From Streptomyces sp. CBMA29 (GTDB lineage: Bacteria > Actinomycetota > Actinomycetes > Streptomycetales > Streptomycetaceae): a stretch of DNA of 51,552 bases. The notes beneath the pieces were generated by a model, which was given only the letters and a program-made list of their open reading frames with translations, made no database searches and was not told where the DNA came from. A program made the translations under genes and the position numbers. Shown here one piece after another: positions 39,441 to 46,850 of the stretch (its first letter is position 1; every line of letters begins with the position of its first letter). The stretch spans positions 1-51,552 of the forward strand of contig NZ_MECL01000213.1 of assembly GCF_014596445.1 (NCBI RefSeq). Direction: 5' to 3'.

Positions 39441-40676
39441 TCAGGCGTACGAGGCGCCGTCCGCCGCTTCGCGCGGGTGGCGGACGAAGCCGGGGCGCAG
39501 CACGCGGTCTTCGTAGGTGCGGTGGAAGACCGGTGTGGTGGCGCCGGACATGGGCGGGACGATCCAGGCCCAGTCGGCCTGGACCTCGCGGCCCTTGCGC
39601 CGCTCACGGTCGAGGTGCTGGAGGAAACGTTCCGCCTCGGTGTGGTGGTCGGCCAGGGTGACTCCGGCGCGGTCGAAGGAGTGCAGGACGGCGCGGTTGA
39701 GTTCGACCAGGGCGCGGTCCTTCCACAGGGAGCGGACGCTGCCGGTGTCGATGCCGAGACTGTCGGCGACGCGCGGCAGGAGGTCGTAGCGGTCGACGTC
39801 GGCCAGATTGCGGGCGCCGATCTCCGTCCCCATGTACCAGCCGTTGAAGGGCGCCGCCCCGTAGCAGACGCCGCCGATCTCCAGGCACATGTCGGAGACG
39901 GCGGGAACCGCGTGCCAGCGCAGTCCCCACTGGGAGCTCCAGGGGCGTTCGGGGTGGTCGAGCGGCACGTGCAGGACGGCGTCTGAGGGCAGTTCGAACA
40001 GCCGGGGCTTGTCGCCGACGCCCTCGACGACCAGCGGGAGCACGTCGAAGGCGGTGTGCGGGCCGCCGGGCCAGCCGAGCCGCGTCGCGAGGGCGGTGAC
40101 GTCCGCGGTGCGCGGGTCACCGGTGACCGTGCCGTCGGCCGCGCGGTATCCGGCGTAACGGATGAGCTGCTCGTTCCAGATCCGCGGACCGCGCCGCTCG
40201 GGGGTGTCGGGGGCGAAGACCGAGATCAGCGGTCTGATCCGGCCGCCGTTGGTGGCGATCCGCAGATGCGTCGCGCACTCCTCGGCGATCTCCTCCGCCT
40301 CGGTGACGTGCCGCAGGTCGCGCACCTGCAAGGACCGCCAATAGAGCCGTCCGATACAACGGTTGCTGTTACGCCACGCGACCCGCGCGCCGAACGCCAG
40401 CTCCGCCGAGGTGTGGTGATACGTGCCCGTGTCGCCGATCTCCGCGCGCACCGCGGTGAGCCTGCTGTCCAGGTCGCCGGCGGTGGGCTCCTCGCCGTGG
40501 TAGAGCCGCAGGAACTCCTCGGCCTCGCGCCCGAGTTCACGCGCCGCCCTGAGCTTCGCGCGCCCCGCCATCACGTCGACGGGGGCCCTCGGCGGCGGTG
40601 TCTCGCGCCCCGCGTCGTCATGCCCTGCCGTGTCGCGCTGCCGGAGACCCGGTCTGTTCAGGATTCTGAGTATCAC
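39441..40676 (-). CDS. nos: Bacterial nitric-oxide synthase (oxygenase domain)
   Basis: A 411-residue haem enzyme making NO and citrulline from arginine using external reductases. The haem-thiolate Cys107 is in RNSNRCIGRLYW, and the arginine-binding Glu285 is in FNGWYMGTEIGARNLAD. The pterin-site end VQADWAWIVPPMSG is also present. No reductase domain, as in other bacterial NOS. It is longer at the N-terminus than Bacillus NOS; I chose GTG 40676, with ATG 40571 as a shorter option. No thaxtomin-type peptide synthetase or P450 is next to it, so its NO is not obviously for nitration chemistry here; stress protection or signalling is more likely. Confidence 0.94.
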   Translation of the reverse strand: MILRILNRPGLRQRDTAGHDDAGRETPPPRAPVDVMAGRAKLRAARELGREAEEFLRLYHGEEPTAGDLDSRLTAVRAEIGDTGTYHHTSAELAFGARVAWRNSNRCIGRLYWRSLQVRDLRHVTEAEEIAEECATHLRIATNGGRIRPLISVFAPDTPERRGPRIWNEQLIRYAGYRAADGTVTGDPRTADVTALATRLGWPGGPHTAFDVLPLVVEGVGDKPRLFELPSDAVLHVPLDHPERPWSSQWGLRWHAVPAVSDMCLEIGGVCYGAAPFNGWYMGTEIGARNLADVDRYDLLPRVADSLGIDTGSVRSLWKDRALVELNRAVLHSFDRAGVTLADHHTEAERFLQHLDRERRKGREVQADWAWIVPPMSGATTPVFHRTYEDRVLRPGFVRHPREAADGASYA

Positions 40677-40907
40677 AGGCACCTCGGTTCGACGAAGGGC
40701 TGACCTCGATCGACGGTCCCGGAATTCACTCCCCGGTGTGACACGACCGTCGGCAGTGATCACAGTTGGCCGGACTCCGTCCGAACCGCGTCGCCTTCTG
40801 CCCTCCGGCACGCCCGGGTCCGACCGCCGCCGGACCGTACGGCGGCGGTCCCGTGCGCACTACGCTGGCAGACCGGTCGGGACGGGCCCGGCCCGAGAGG
40901 AGTCCCG

Positions 40908-41336
40908 TTGCCGCTCACCACCGAGGACCGCATCGCCGTCACCGAGCTGATCCACCTGCACGGCCACCTCTTCGACGGCGGCGAACTCGACCGGCTGGAC
41001 GAGCTGTTCACCGCCGACGTGGTCTACGACGTGAGCGACTACGGCGGCGGAGCACTGGTCGGCATCGCGGCCGTCCGGGAAGCGGCGCTCACGCTCGGCG
41101 ACCGCAATCCCGTCGCCCACCACGTCACCAACGTCGTCATCACCGAACTGCCCGACGGCGCCGTCCGCGTCCGGTCCAAGGGCTTCGGCGTCAACACCGA
41201 CGGCACGTGCGGGAGTCTGACGTACGACGACCGGGTGACGCGCGGCGCGGACGGCTGGCGGATCAGCCACCGTACGCTGCTGGCCCGGCGGATCCCGCTG
41301 AACGGTGTCGGCCGGGAGCCGCGCGCGAGCGCCTGA
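40908..41336 (+). CDS. SnoaL-like / NTF2-fold protein
   Basis: A 142-residue protein of the SnoaL-like cone fold: EDRIAVTELIHLHGHLFDGG, LDELFTADVVYDVSDYGGGA, HHVTNVVITELPDGAVRVRS and a C-terminal WRISHRTLLAR. Members include cyclases, isomerases and dehydratases; the His pair (HH near residue 71) may be catalytic. It starts with TTG at 40908, chosen because GAGAGGAG lies at 40895-40902. Divergent from nos. Substrate unknown. Confidence 0.85.
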   Translation: MPLTTEDRIAVTELIHLHGHLFDGGELDRLDELFTADVVYDVSDYGGGALVGIAAVREAALTLGDRNPVAHHVTNVVITELPDGAVRVRSKGFGVNTDGTCGSLTYDDRVTRGADGWRISHRTLLARRIPLNGVGREPRASA

Positions 41337-41347
41337 GCCGACCCCCT

Positions 41348-41366
41348 TCACCTCGGCGTCAGGTGA
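41348..41366. terminator. Short hairpin between convergent genes
   Basis: TCACCT (41348-41353) and AGGTGA (41361-41366) with a 7-nt loop, between the SnoaL-like and dehydrogenase stops. The 6-bp stem makes it a weak candidate. Confidence 0.35.
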
Positions 41367-42318
41367 GGCGACGGACGGGCGCGCCCGCCAGATACGCCCG
41401 GATGTCCTCGACCGCCTGCCCGTAGTACGTACGGTAGTTGGCCTCGGTGACATAGCCGAGGTGCGGCGTGGCCAGCAGCCGGGGCGTGGAACGCGCGGGG
41501 TCGGCGGCCGGAAGCGGCTCGGTGTCGAAGACGTCCACGCCCGCTCCGGCGATCCGGCCCTCGCGCAGGGCGGCGAGCAGCGCCGCCTGGTCGACGATCG
41601 CCGAGCGCGAGGTGTTCACCAGATACGCGGTCGGCTTCATCAGCGCCAGTTCCGCCGCGCCGATCAGGCCGCGGCTGCGCTCGCCCAGGGCGAGGTGGAC
41701 GGAGACGAAGTCGCTGGTGGCCAACAGCTCCTCCTTGGTGGCCAGACGCGTCGCACCGACCTCGGCCGCCCGCTCGTCGGTCAGATTCCCGCTCCAGGCC
41801 ACCACGTCCATGCCGAAGGCGAGCCCGACGGCCGCCACCCGCCCGCCGATCCTGCCGAGCCCGAGCAGACCGAGCCGCGCCCCGTGCAGGTCGGCGCCGA
41901 CCGTCGTCTGCCAGGGGCCGCCCGCGGCGAGGTTGGCGCTCTCCGGCACGATGCCCCGCGCCAGCCCCAGCAGCAGCGCCCACGTCAGCTCGACCGGCGG
42001 GGTGCCGGCGCTCTCCGTACCGCACACGGTCACGCCGTGCTCCCGTGCGGCGGCGTAGTCGATCACCGAATTGCGCATGCCGGAGGCGATCAGCAGCTTC
42101 AGCCGGGGGAGTGCGGCCAGTACCGAGGCGGGGAAGGATACGCGCTCGCGCAGTGTCACGACGATGTCGAAGTCGGCCAGCGCCGCGACGAGTTCGGCCT
42201 CGCCCGCGACGTGCTCGGGGAAGCCGACGACCTCGACCTGGGGGGCCAGCGACGACCAGTCGGCGAGCGTCGTGGCGACGCCCTGGTAGTCGTCCAGCAC
42301 GGCGCAGCGCAGTCGCAT
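41359..42318 (-). CDS. D-isomer-specific 2-hydroxyacid dehydrogenase
   Basis: A 319-residue NAD-dependent enzyme. The nucleotide motif is LGLLGLGRIGGRVAAVG, the substrate Arg is in LIASGMRN, the Glu in GVDVFDTEP, and the catalytic His in ATPHLGYVTEANY. The Tyr/Leu around the His differ from glyoxylate reductases and match an actinobacterial subgroup of unknown substrate. GGAGAGAAG precedes the ATG at 42318. Likely reduces a 2-oxoacid or oxidises a D-2-hydroxyacid. Confidence 0.92.
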   Translation of the reverse strand: MRLRCAVLDDYQGVATTLADWSSLAPQVEVVGFPEHVAGEAELVAALADFDIVVTLRERVSFPASVLAALPRLKLLIASGMRNSVIDYAAAREHGVTVCGTESAGTPPVELTWALLLGLARGIVPESANLAAGGPWQTTVGADLHGARLGLLGLGRIGGRVAAVGLAFGMDVVAWSGNLTDERAAEVGATRLATKEELLATSDFVSVHLALGERSRGLIGAAELALMKPTAYLVNTSRSAIVDQAALLAALREGRIAGAGVDVFDTEPLPAADPARSTPRLLATPHLGYVTEANYRTYYGQAVEDIRAYLAGAPVRRLT

Positions 42319-42447
42319 CGCGGTCTTCTCTCCATCAGGGTGCGGGGTCGAGGCCCTGGACGGCGCCCCGAGGCTACTCGGGCAGGCGGCGCGCCAGCAG
42401 CCCGCTGGCCGGCACTTCCAGCGTCTCGCGGACCGTCGCGGCGAAGT

Positions 42448-42510
42448 TGGGACGACGACCATATCTGGGACGACCGTGCCTGGGATGACCGTGCCTGGGA
42501 TGACCGTGCC
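42448..42510. repeat. 15-bp tandem repeat TGGGAYGACCGTGCC
   Basis: Units at 42466-42480, 42481-42495 and 42496-42510 differ at most at one base; a degenerate unit precedes them from 42448. The 236-bp gap between the dehydrogenase and GH76 genes contains this repeat and nothing else I can assign. In frame it would read WDDRA on the plus strand or PGTVI on the minus strand, but no supported gene covers it. Confidence 0.85.
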
Positions 42511-42554
42511 TGAGAGGACCGCGACCCCGCCCGGAGCCTTGAGGCCCGTGCCGC

Positions 42555-44546
42555 TCAGCCCGCCGCCAGCAGCGCGCTGAGCGCACTGGCCTGCGTGCGC
42601 CAGTCGCGCACATTGGGATGGTCCGCGCTGCTCTGGCCCGACCAGCGCTCGCCGAGACGGTTGAGCGAGTCGCGGTCCGCCGACCAGATCGAGTTGCCCT
42701 GGGTGGTGGCGAAGCCGCGATAGGCGCCGCCGGCAGCGCCGCTGAGGTCCTGGAGGTAGCGCATGAAGACGCCCTTGAACTGCTTGGCGTTGTCGTCGCA
42801 GGTCGCGCTCAGCGCGTCGCACTGCTCGGTGAGCAGCCCCGAGGTCACCAGTGACGGTGCCGAGACCGCGGCGTCGGCCAGTTGGCGCGCCTTCGTCAGC
42901 GCCGTACCGTCGCCCGTGGCCCGCCAGATCTCCACCGCGGCCCCGATCGCCAGGCCCTGGTTGTAACTCCACACGGTCTGGCCGTTGTTGGCGCAGCCGC
43001 CGGTCAGACCGTCGTTGACCAGCCCGGAAGCGTTGATCAGACCGCTGTTCTTGAACCAGTTCCAGGACGTGGTCGCCCGCCCGAGCCAGGTCGTGTCCCC
43101 GCTGATCCGGTTGTGCAGCTCCGCGGTCAGCCGCACGTACAACCCGTTGGTCACCGCGTTCTTGTACGTCCGCTCGCGGTCCCACCACACTCCGCCGCCG
43201 CACGTGCTCGTGTCCCACAGCCCGTTGACGTACGTGGCGATCGTGACGGCCTCGTGGAGATAGGTGATGTCGCCGGTCAGGTCGTAGGCGTCGATCCAGG
43301 CCAGGCCCCACCACTCGGCGTCGTCGGTGGCCCGGCTGATGAAGTCGCCGTCGATCGGGTCGGAACTGCGCGCCCCGGCCGGGAAGGCGGCCTTGTTCAC
43401 CTGGAAGGTGCGCGCCACCACCCACAGATAGCGGGTGTCGCCGGTCTGCCGCATGTAGTCGATGACCGTGCTGAGCGCCACGGCGGAATTCCACCAACTC
43501 GACGGCCAATAGGCGGTGTTCGGGTCGTAGGAGTACATGAGGGCGTCGGCCGCCGCCGCGCTGCGGGCCGTCGTCGGCCGCGCCCACGCGGTGCAGCTCC
43601 CGTTCTGGCCCTCGACGGCCCGGCCGCAGGCGCGCACCGCGCCGCCGTAGAGCCTGCCGAGCGGATCGGAGGTGTTGAACTCCGCTGTCCTGGTGCCCGA
43701 CGCGCCGGACGGCACGGATGTCCGGCCCTTCGACGAACCGTCGGGCCAGCTGGCGCCGCCGTCCCACGAGCGGTCGAGCCAGATCTCGTCGCCCGCCGCG
43801 CCGCCGGAGACCGTGCCCCAGGCCATCCCCGAGTTGTCCATGTGCAGCGCGATGGTCCGCCCGCTGAGCGTCGCGTCCGCCACCGGCCGGGTGTCACCGG
43901 TGCCCGTGGACACATCGGCGCCGTCGCAGCGCGCGGAACACACGCTCAGCCGCGCCCAGTCCGTACAGCCCACGCCCTGCGCGTCACCGCACGCCCGCAG
44001 CACGGCGCGCCGGTGGTGGGTGGGGTCGTAGAGGTTGTACATCAAGGTGCGCGTGCCGGTCCAGGTCGACGGGATCGAGGCTTTGCCCAGCAGCCCGTCC
44101 CAGGTCGTGCCGCCGTCCCACGAGCGGTCCAGCCACACCGAGTCGTTGAGCCGCCCCACGTCGATGGACGCCCAGGCCATGCCGTCGGCGTCCGAGACGT
44201 GCAGTGAGACCCGGCGTCCGTTGAGGGTCTTGTCCGCCACGGGGAAGGTCTCCTGCCCTGCCAGCGACGGGTCGCGGGTGTCGCAGTAGACCGCGCACAC
44301 GGACGTGGCGTCACTCGGCGCGGCGAGCGCGTCCGATGACGCCGCCAGCGACGGCTCCGTAGACGGAGACCCCGTGGACGAAGACCCCGTAGACGACGAC
44401 CTCGCGGACGCCGACCTCGTGTGCGACGACCCCGCATCCGCAGTGGGCGCCGAGCCGCCCGAAGGCGACGCCGACGCGATGCCCGGCTGCGCGGCCAGGA
44501 CGAGCAAGGCGAGAAGAAGAACGCGCCACAACCACCGTCTGCTCAC
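42555..44546 (-). CDS. Secreted GH76 alpha-mannanase-like enzyme with duplicated N-terminal module
   Basis: A 663-residue secreted protein. Signal peptide MSRRWLWRVLLLALLVLAAQ ends near IASA. A Ser/Thr-rich linker (38-78) precedes two copies of a module of about 115 residues: 84-200 and 203-322, both with C...C, PVAD.TL.GR, MAW, and WLDRSWDGG. The GH76 (alpha/alpha)6 domain spans about 328-660 and has the adjacent catalytic Asp408-Asp409 in ISRATDDAEWWGLAWIDAYD. GH76 enzymes cut alpha-1,6-mannan, so fungal wall mannan or actinobacterial lipomannan are likely targets. Regulation through an operator at 44665 is likely. Confidence 0.9.
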   Translation of the reverse strand: MSRRWLWRVLLLALLVLAAQPGIASASPSGGSAPTADAGSSHTRSASARSSSTGSSSTGSPSTEPSLAASSDALAAPSDATSVCAVYCDTRDPSLAGQETFPVADKTLNGRRVSLHVSDADGMAWASIDVGRLNDSVWLDRSWDGGTTWDGLLGKASIPSTWTGTRTLMYNLYDPTHHRRAVLRACGDAQGVGCTDWARLSVCSARCDGADVSTGTGDTRPVADATLSGRTIALHMDNSGMAWGTVSGGAAGDEIWLDRSWDGGASWPDGSSKGRTSVPSGASGTRTAEFNTSDPLGRLYGGAVRACGRAVEGQNGSCTAWARPTTARSAAAADALMYSYDPNTAYWPSSWWNSAVALSTVIDYMRQTGDTRYLWVVARTFQVNKAAFPAGARSSDPIDGDFISRATDDAEWWGLAWIDAYDLTGDITYLHEAVTIATYVNGLWDTSTCGGGVWWDRERTYKNAVTNGLYVRLTAELHNRISGDTTWLGRATTSWNWFKNSGLINASGLVNDGLTGGCANNGQTVWSYNQGLAIGAAVEIWRATGDGTALTKARQLADAAVSAPSLVTSGLLTEQCDALSATCDDNAKQFKGVFMRYLQDLSGAAGGAYRGFATTQGNSIWSADRDSLNRLGERWSGQSSADHPNVRDWRTQASALSALLAAG

Positions 44547-44931
44547 ACGACACCCCTGTCCGGGACCGGGCGGAACGGGTCACGCCGCGCTCGACCGCGC
44601 GGCACGGCAACTCGGCGCGAAGCACGGGCACTTCACCGTTTCTCACGTTGCAATTCCACATTGAGACAGCGTTGTCATGCACAGTCAACCCCTTGGGTCA
44701 CCTGCGTCTCACGGCAACCGTCCGCCGCCGCCACCGTGGCCCGTTCGGCCCATTACCGGCTGCGCGTCACCCGGACAGTCGACAGAGTGCTCGAAAGGAC
44801 CGTCACGGCCCTGACAGCACCGGGGATTTCGGACGGCAGGGCGCGTCGGACCACGGAGCGATCGCACGACAGCGTGACCGCACCACGGAGCGGTCGGACA
44901 ACAGAGAACTCGGGATGAGGAGCACGCCGGC
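44547..44931. other. 385-bp divergent region between GH76 and M20 peptidase genes
   Basis: No gene is seen. The GH76-proximal part holds a LacI-type operator and promoter. The part before the peptidase is GC-rich, with loosely repeated CGGACC/CACGGAGCG words but no clean hairpin. Confidence 0.5.
44662..44690 (-). promoter_or_regulatory. GH76 promoter with LacI-type operator in the spacer
   Basis: On the minus strand TTGACT (44690-44685) and CTCAAT (44667-44662) are 17 nt apart. The plus-strand TGAGACAGCGTTGTCA at 44665-44680 is a dyad with a central CG (GACA-N4-TGTC), the look of a LacI-family operator, and it fills the promoter spacer. The -10 element is weak. Confidence 0.5.
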
Positions 44932-46287
44932 ATGGATCTGGCCGCCACCGTCGACAGTCTGATGGAACAGCTCACCGCCGACCTGGTGCGGCTCGCGGAG
45001 ATTCGCTCGATCGCCTTCCCGGGCTATCCCGCCGCGGAGGTGAACCGTGCGCACGACCTGCTGGTCGATCTCCTGAGGGACGCCGGGGTCGAGCACATCG
45101 AGCGGATCGACCTGCCCGACACCGCACCGGTCATCTACGCCGAGATCCCGCCGCCGACCCCCGACGCGCCGACCGTACTGCTCTACGGGCACTACGACGT
45201 CCAGCCGTCCGGCGACGAGTCCGCCTGGCGGTCGCCGCCCTTCGAGCCCACCCCCATCGAAGGCGGCCTGCGGGCCCGGGGCATCGCCGACGACAAGTCG
45301 AACGTCATGGCCCACCTCGGCGTCCTGCGCGCGTACGGCGGCCGGCCGCCGACCGGCATCAAGATCGTGCTGGAGGGTCAGGAGGAGTACGGCAGCGCCT
45401 TCGACGACTACCCGCCGACCGACCCCGAACGCTTCGCCTGCGACGCCATGGTCATCGCCGACATGGGCAATCTGCGGCCCGGCACCCCCACCCTGACCAC
45501 CGGCCTGCGCGGAGTCGCCGAGGTCGTGGTGGAGGTACGGACGCTCGCCGAGGCCCGGCACAGCGGAGAATTCGGCGGCGCCGCGCCCGACGCGCTGCTG
45601 GCCCTCATCCAGGCGCTCGCCTCGCTGCACGACGCGGCCGGTGACGTCACGGTCGAGGGGCTGCGCCGCGAGGCGTGGGACGGGGCCTCGTACACCGAGG
45701 AGGAGTTCCGCGAGCTGGCGACCGTACCCGACGGCACGCCGCTGATCGGCACCGGCCGCCTCGGCGAGCGGCTGTGGAGCGGCCCTGCCGTCACCGTGAT
45801 CGGCATGGACACCCCCACCGTGGACGGCGCCGCGTCGGCCGTGGTGCCGTACGCGCGCGCCAAGCTCAATCTGCGCGTGCACCCCTTGCAGGACCCGAGG
45901 GAGGCCACCGACGCGCTGGTCAGGCACCTGCGCGAGCACCGGCCCTTCGGCATCGAGTTGACCGTGACCCCCAGCGACGCGGGCCCCGGCTTCGAACCGG
46001 CCACCGACGGCCCCGCCTACCGCGCCGCCCGCGCCGCGCTGCGCGAGGGCTGGGGCGAGGAGGCCCAGTTCGCCGCCAGCGGCGGCTCCATCCCGCTGGT
46101 CAACGGCCTCGCCAAGGCCGTACCCCAGGCAGAGGTGTTGCTCTTTGGAGCCCAGGACAGTATGTGCAATCTGCACGCCCCCAACGAGCGGGTGCTCTTC
46201 TCCGAGCTGCGCGGCGCCGTCATCGCGGAGGCGGCCTTCCTCCGGGAGTACGCGGCGGACTTCCGCGCGGCGGGCGGTGCGCGGTGA
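44932..46287 (+). CDS. M20-family dipeptidase/metallopeptidase
   Basis: A 451-residue cytosolic zinc peptidase of the M20 (CPG2/carnosinase-like) family. Metal ligands and catalytic residues: His87 and Asp89 (YGHYDVQP), Asp120/121 (ADDKS), catalytic Glu151 with Glu152 (EGQEEYGS), Asp177 (IADMGN) and a late His in NLHAPNE. The dimerisation domain lies between about 195 and 310. GATGAGGAG precedes the ATG. The stop overlaps the start of a truncated transporter gene (GTGA), which suggests an ancestral peptide- or amino-acid-import and hydrolysis operon. Confidence 0.94.
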   Translation: MDLAATVDSLMEQLTADLVRLAEIRSIAFPGYPAAEVNRAHDLLVDLLRDAGVEHIERIDLPDTAPVIYAEIPPPTPDAPTVLLYGHYDVQPSGDESAWRSPPFEPTPIEGGLRARGIADDKSNVMAHLGVLRAYGGRPPTGIKIVLEGQEEYGSAFDDYPPTDPERFACDAMVIADMGNLRPGTPTLTTGLRGVAEVVVEVRTLAEARHSGEFGGAAPDALLALIQALASLHDAAGDVTVEGLRREAWDGASYTEEEFRELATVPDGTPLIGTGRLGERLWSGPAVTVIGMDTPTVDGAASAVVPYARAKLNLRVHPLQDPREATDALVRHLREHRPFGIELTVTPSDAGPGFEPATDGPAYRAARAALREGWGEEAQFAASGGSIPLVNGLAKAVPQAEVLLFGAQDSMCNLHAPNERVLFSELRGAVIAEAAFLREYAADFRAAGGAR

Positions 46288-46646
46288 GCGGCGATACGAC
46301 GCCGGGCGCCGGCACGTCCAACTCGGTGTTCGGCATCATCGTCTTCCTGGTCAACCTCCCGCTGGCCTTCCTCATCCCGTCCACCTCGGGGCACGCCACC
46401 CTCGCCATGCCGATCCTGGCCCCGCTGGCCGACTTCGCCGGGGTCTCGCGCTCGGTCGTCGTCACCGCCTGGCAGTCGGCCAGCGGGTGGATGAACCTCT
46501 GGGTGCCGACCACCGCCGTCACCATCGGTGGTGTGGCCCTGGCCAAGGTCCGCTACGACCAGTACCTGCGCTTCATCTGGCCGCTGCTGGCCATCCTCTT
46601 CGTGATGATCTGCGGCTTCGTCGCCGTCGGCGCCGTCGTCACCTGA
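46284..46646 (+). pseudogene. Truncated YfcC/DcuC-type transporter (C-terminal quarter only)
   Basis: A 120-codon frame starting with GTG coupled to the M20 gene. After a 12-residue N-terminus (SGDTTPGAGTSN) it continues directly into the C-terminal end of a YfcC-family carboxylate/amino-acid transporter: FGIIVFLVNLPLAFLIPSTS, GHATLAMPILAPLADFAGVS, ASGWMNLWVPTTAVTIGGVA, RYDQYLRFIWPLLAILFVMI. Full-length members have about 450-500 residues, so roughly 350 or more are missing. The frame is open with intact start and stop, as expected from an internal in-frame deletion. It may still make a 3-helix membrane peptide, but transport is unlikely. Confidence 0.8.
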
Positions 46647-46659
46647 CGCCCGGCAGGAC

Positions 46660-46680
46660 GCCGTTTTGCCGAAACGGCAA
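46660..46680. promoter_or_regulatory. Hairpin/palindrome after the transporter remnant
   Basis: GCCGTTT (46660-46666) pairs with AAACGGC (46672-46678); overlapping it, TTGCCG-AAA-CGGCAA at 46666-46680 is a perfect 6-bp dyad. It can be read as a weak terminator for the preceding operon or an operator for the epoxide hydrolase gene about 170 nt downstream. Confidence 0.4.
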
Positions 46681-46757
46681 CGGAATTGGCCTCCGCTCCG
46701 GCCGCGCCCGCACACTCGCGACAACGGCTCACGGCGTACCGGGTCCCGTGCCCAGCG

Positions 46758-46781
46758 GCCCGTGTACGAGCCCGTGTACGA
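46758..46781. repeat. 12-bp direct repeat GCCCGTGTACGA x2
   Basis: Two perfect adjacent copies followed by CGTACG, 70-93 nt upstream of the epoxide hydrolase start. The GTAC-rich pattern resembles regulator half-sites, but no regulator gene adjoins. Confidence 0.5.
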
Positions 46782-46850
46782 CGTACGCCGCAGGTCAGAC
46801 CGCCGTTGCCGCGAGTGCGCTGGCGCGGCCCGAAGCTCCGGGAGGAAGCA

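Noticed and set aside
39441..41336. nos plus SnoaL-like gene as part of a natural-product cluster
   Set aside because: No PKS, NRPS, P450 or transporter nearby, and the genes are divergent with ordinary neighbours.
42374..42555. Gene remnant ending LEVPASGLLARRLPE on the minus strand
   Set aside because: The last 24 residues look protein-like, but the frame is short, merges into the 15-bp repeat and has no start or family match; not enough to call a pseudogene.
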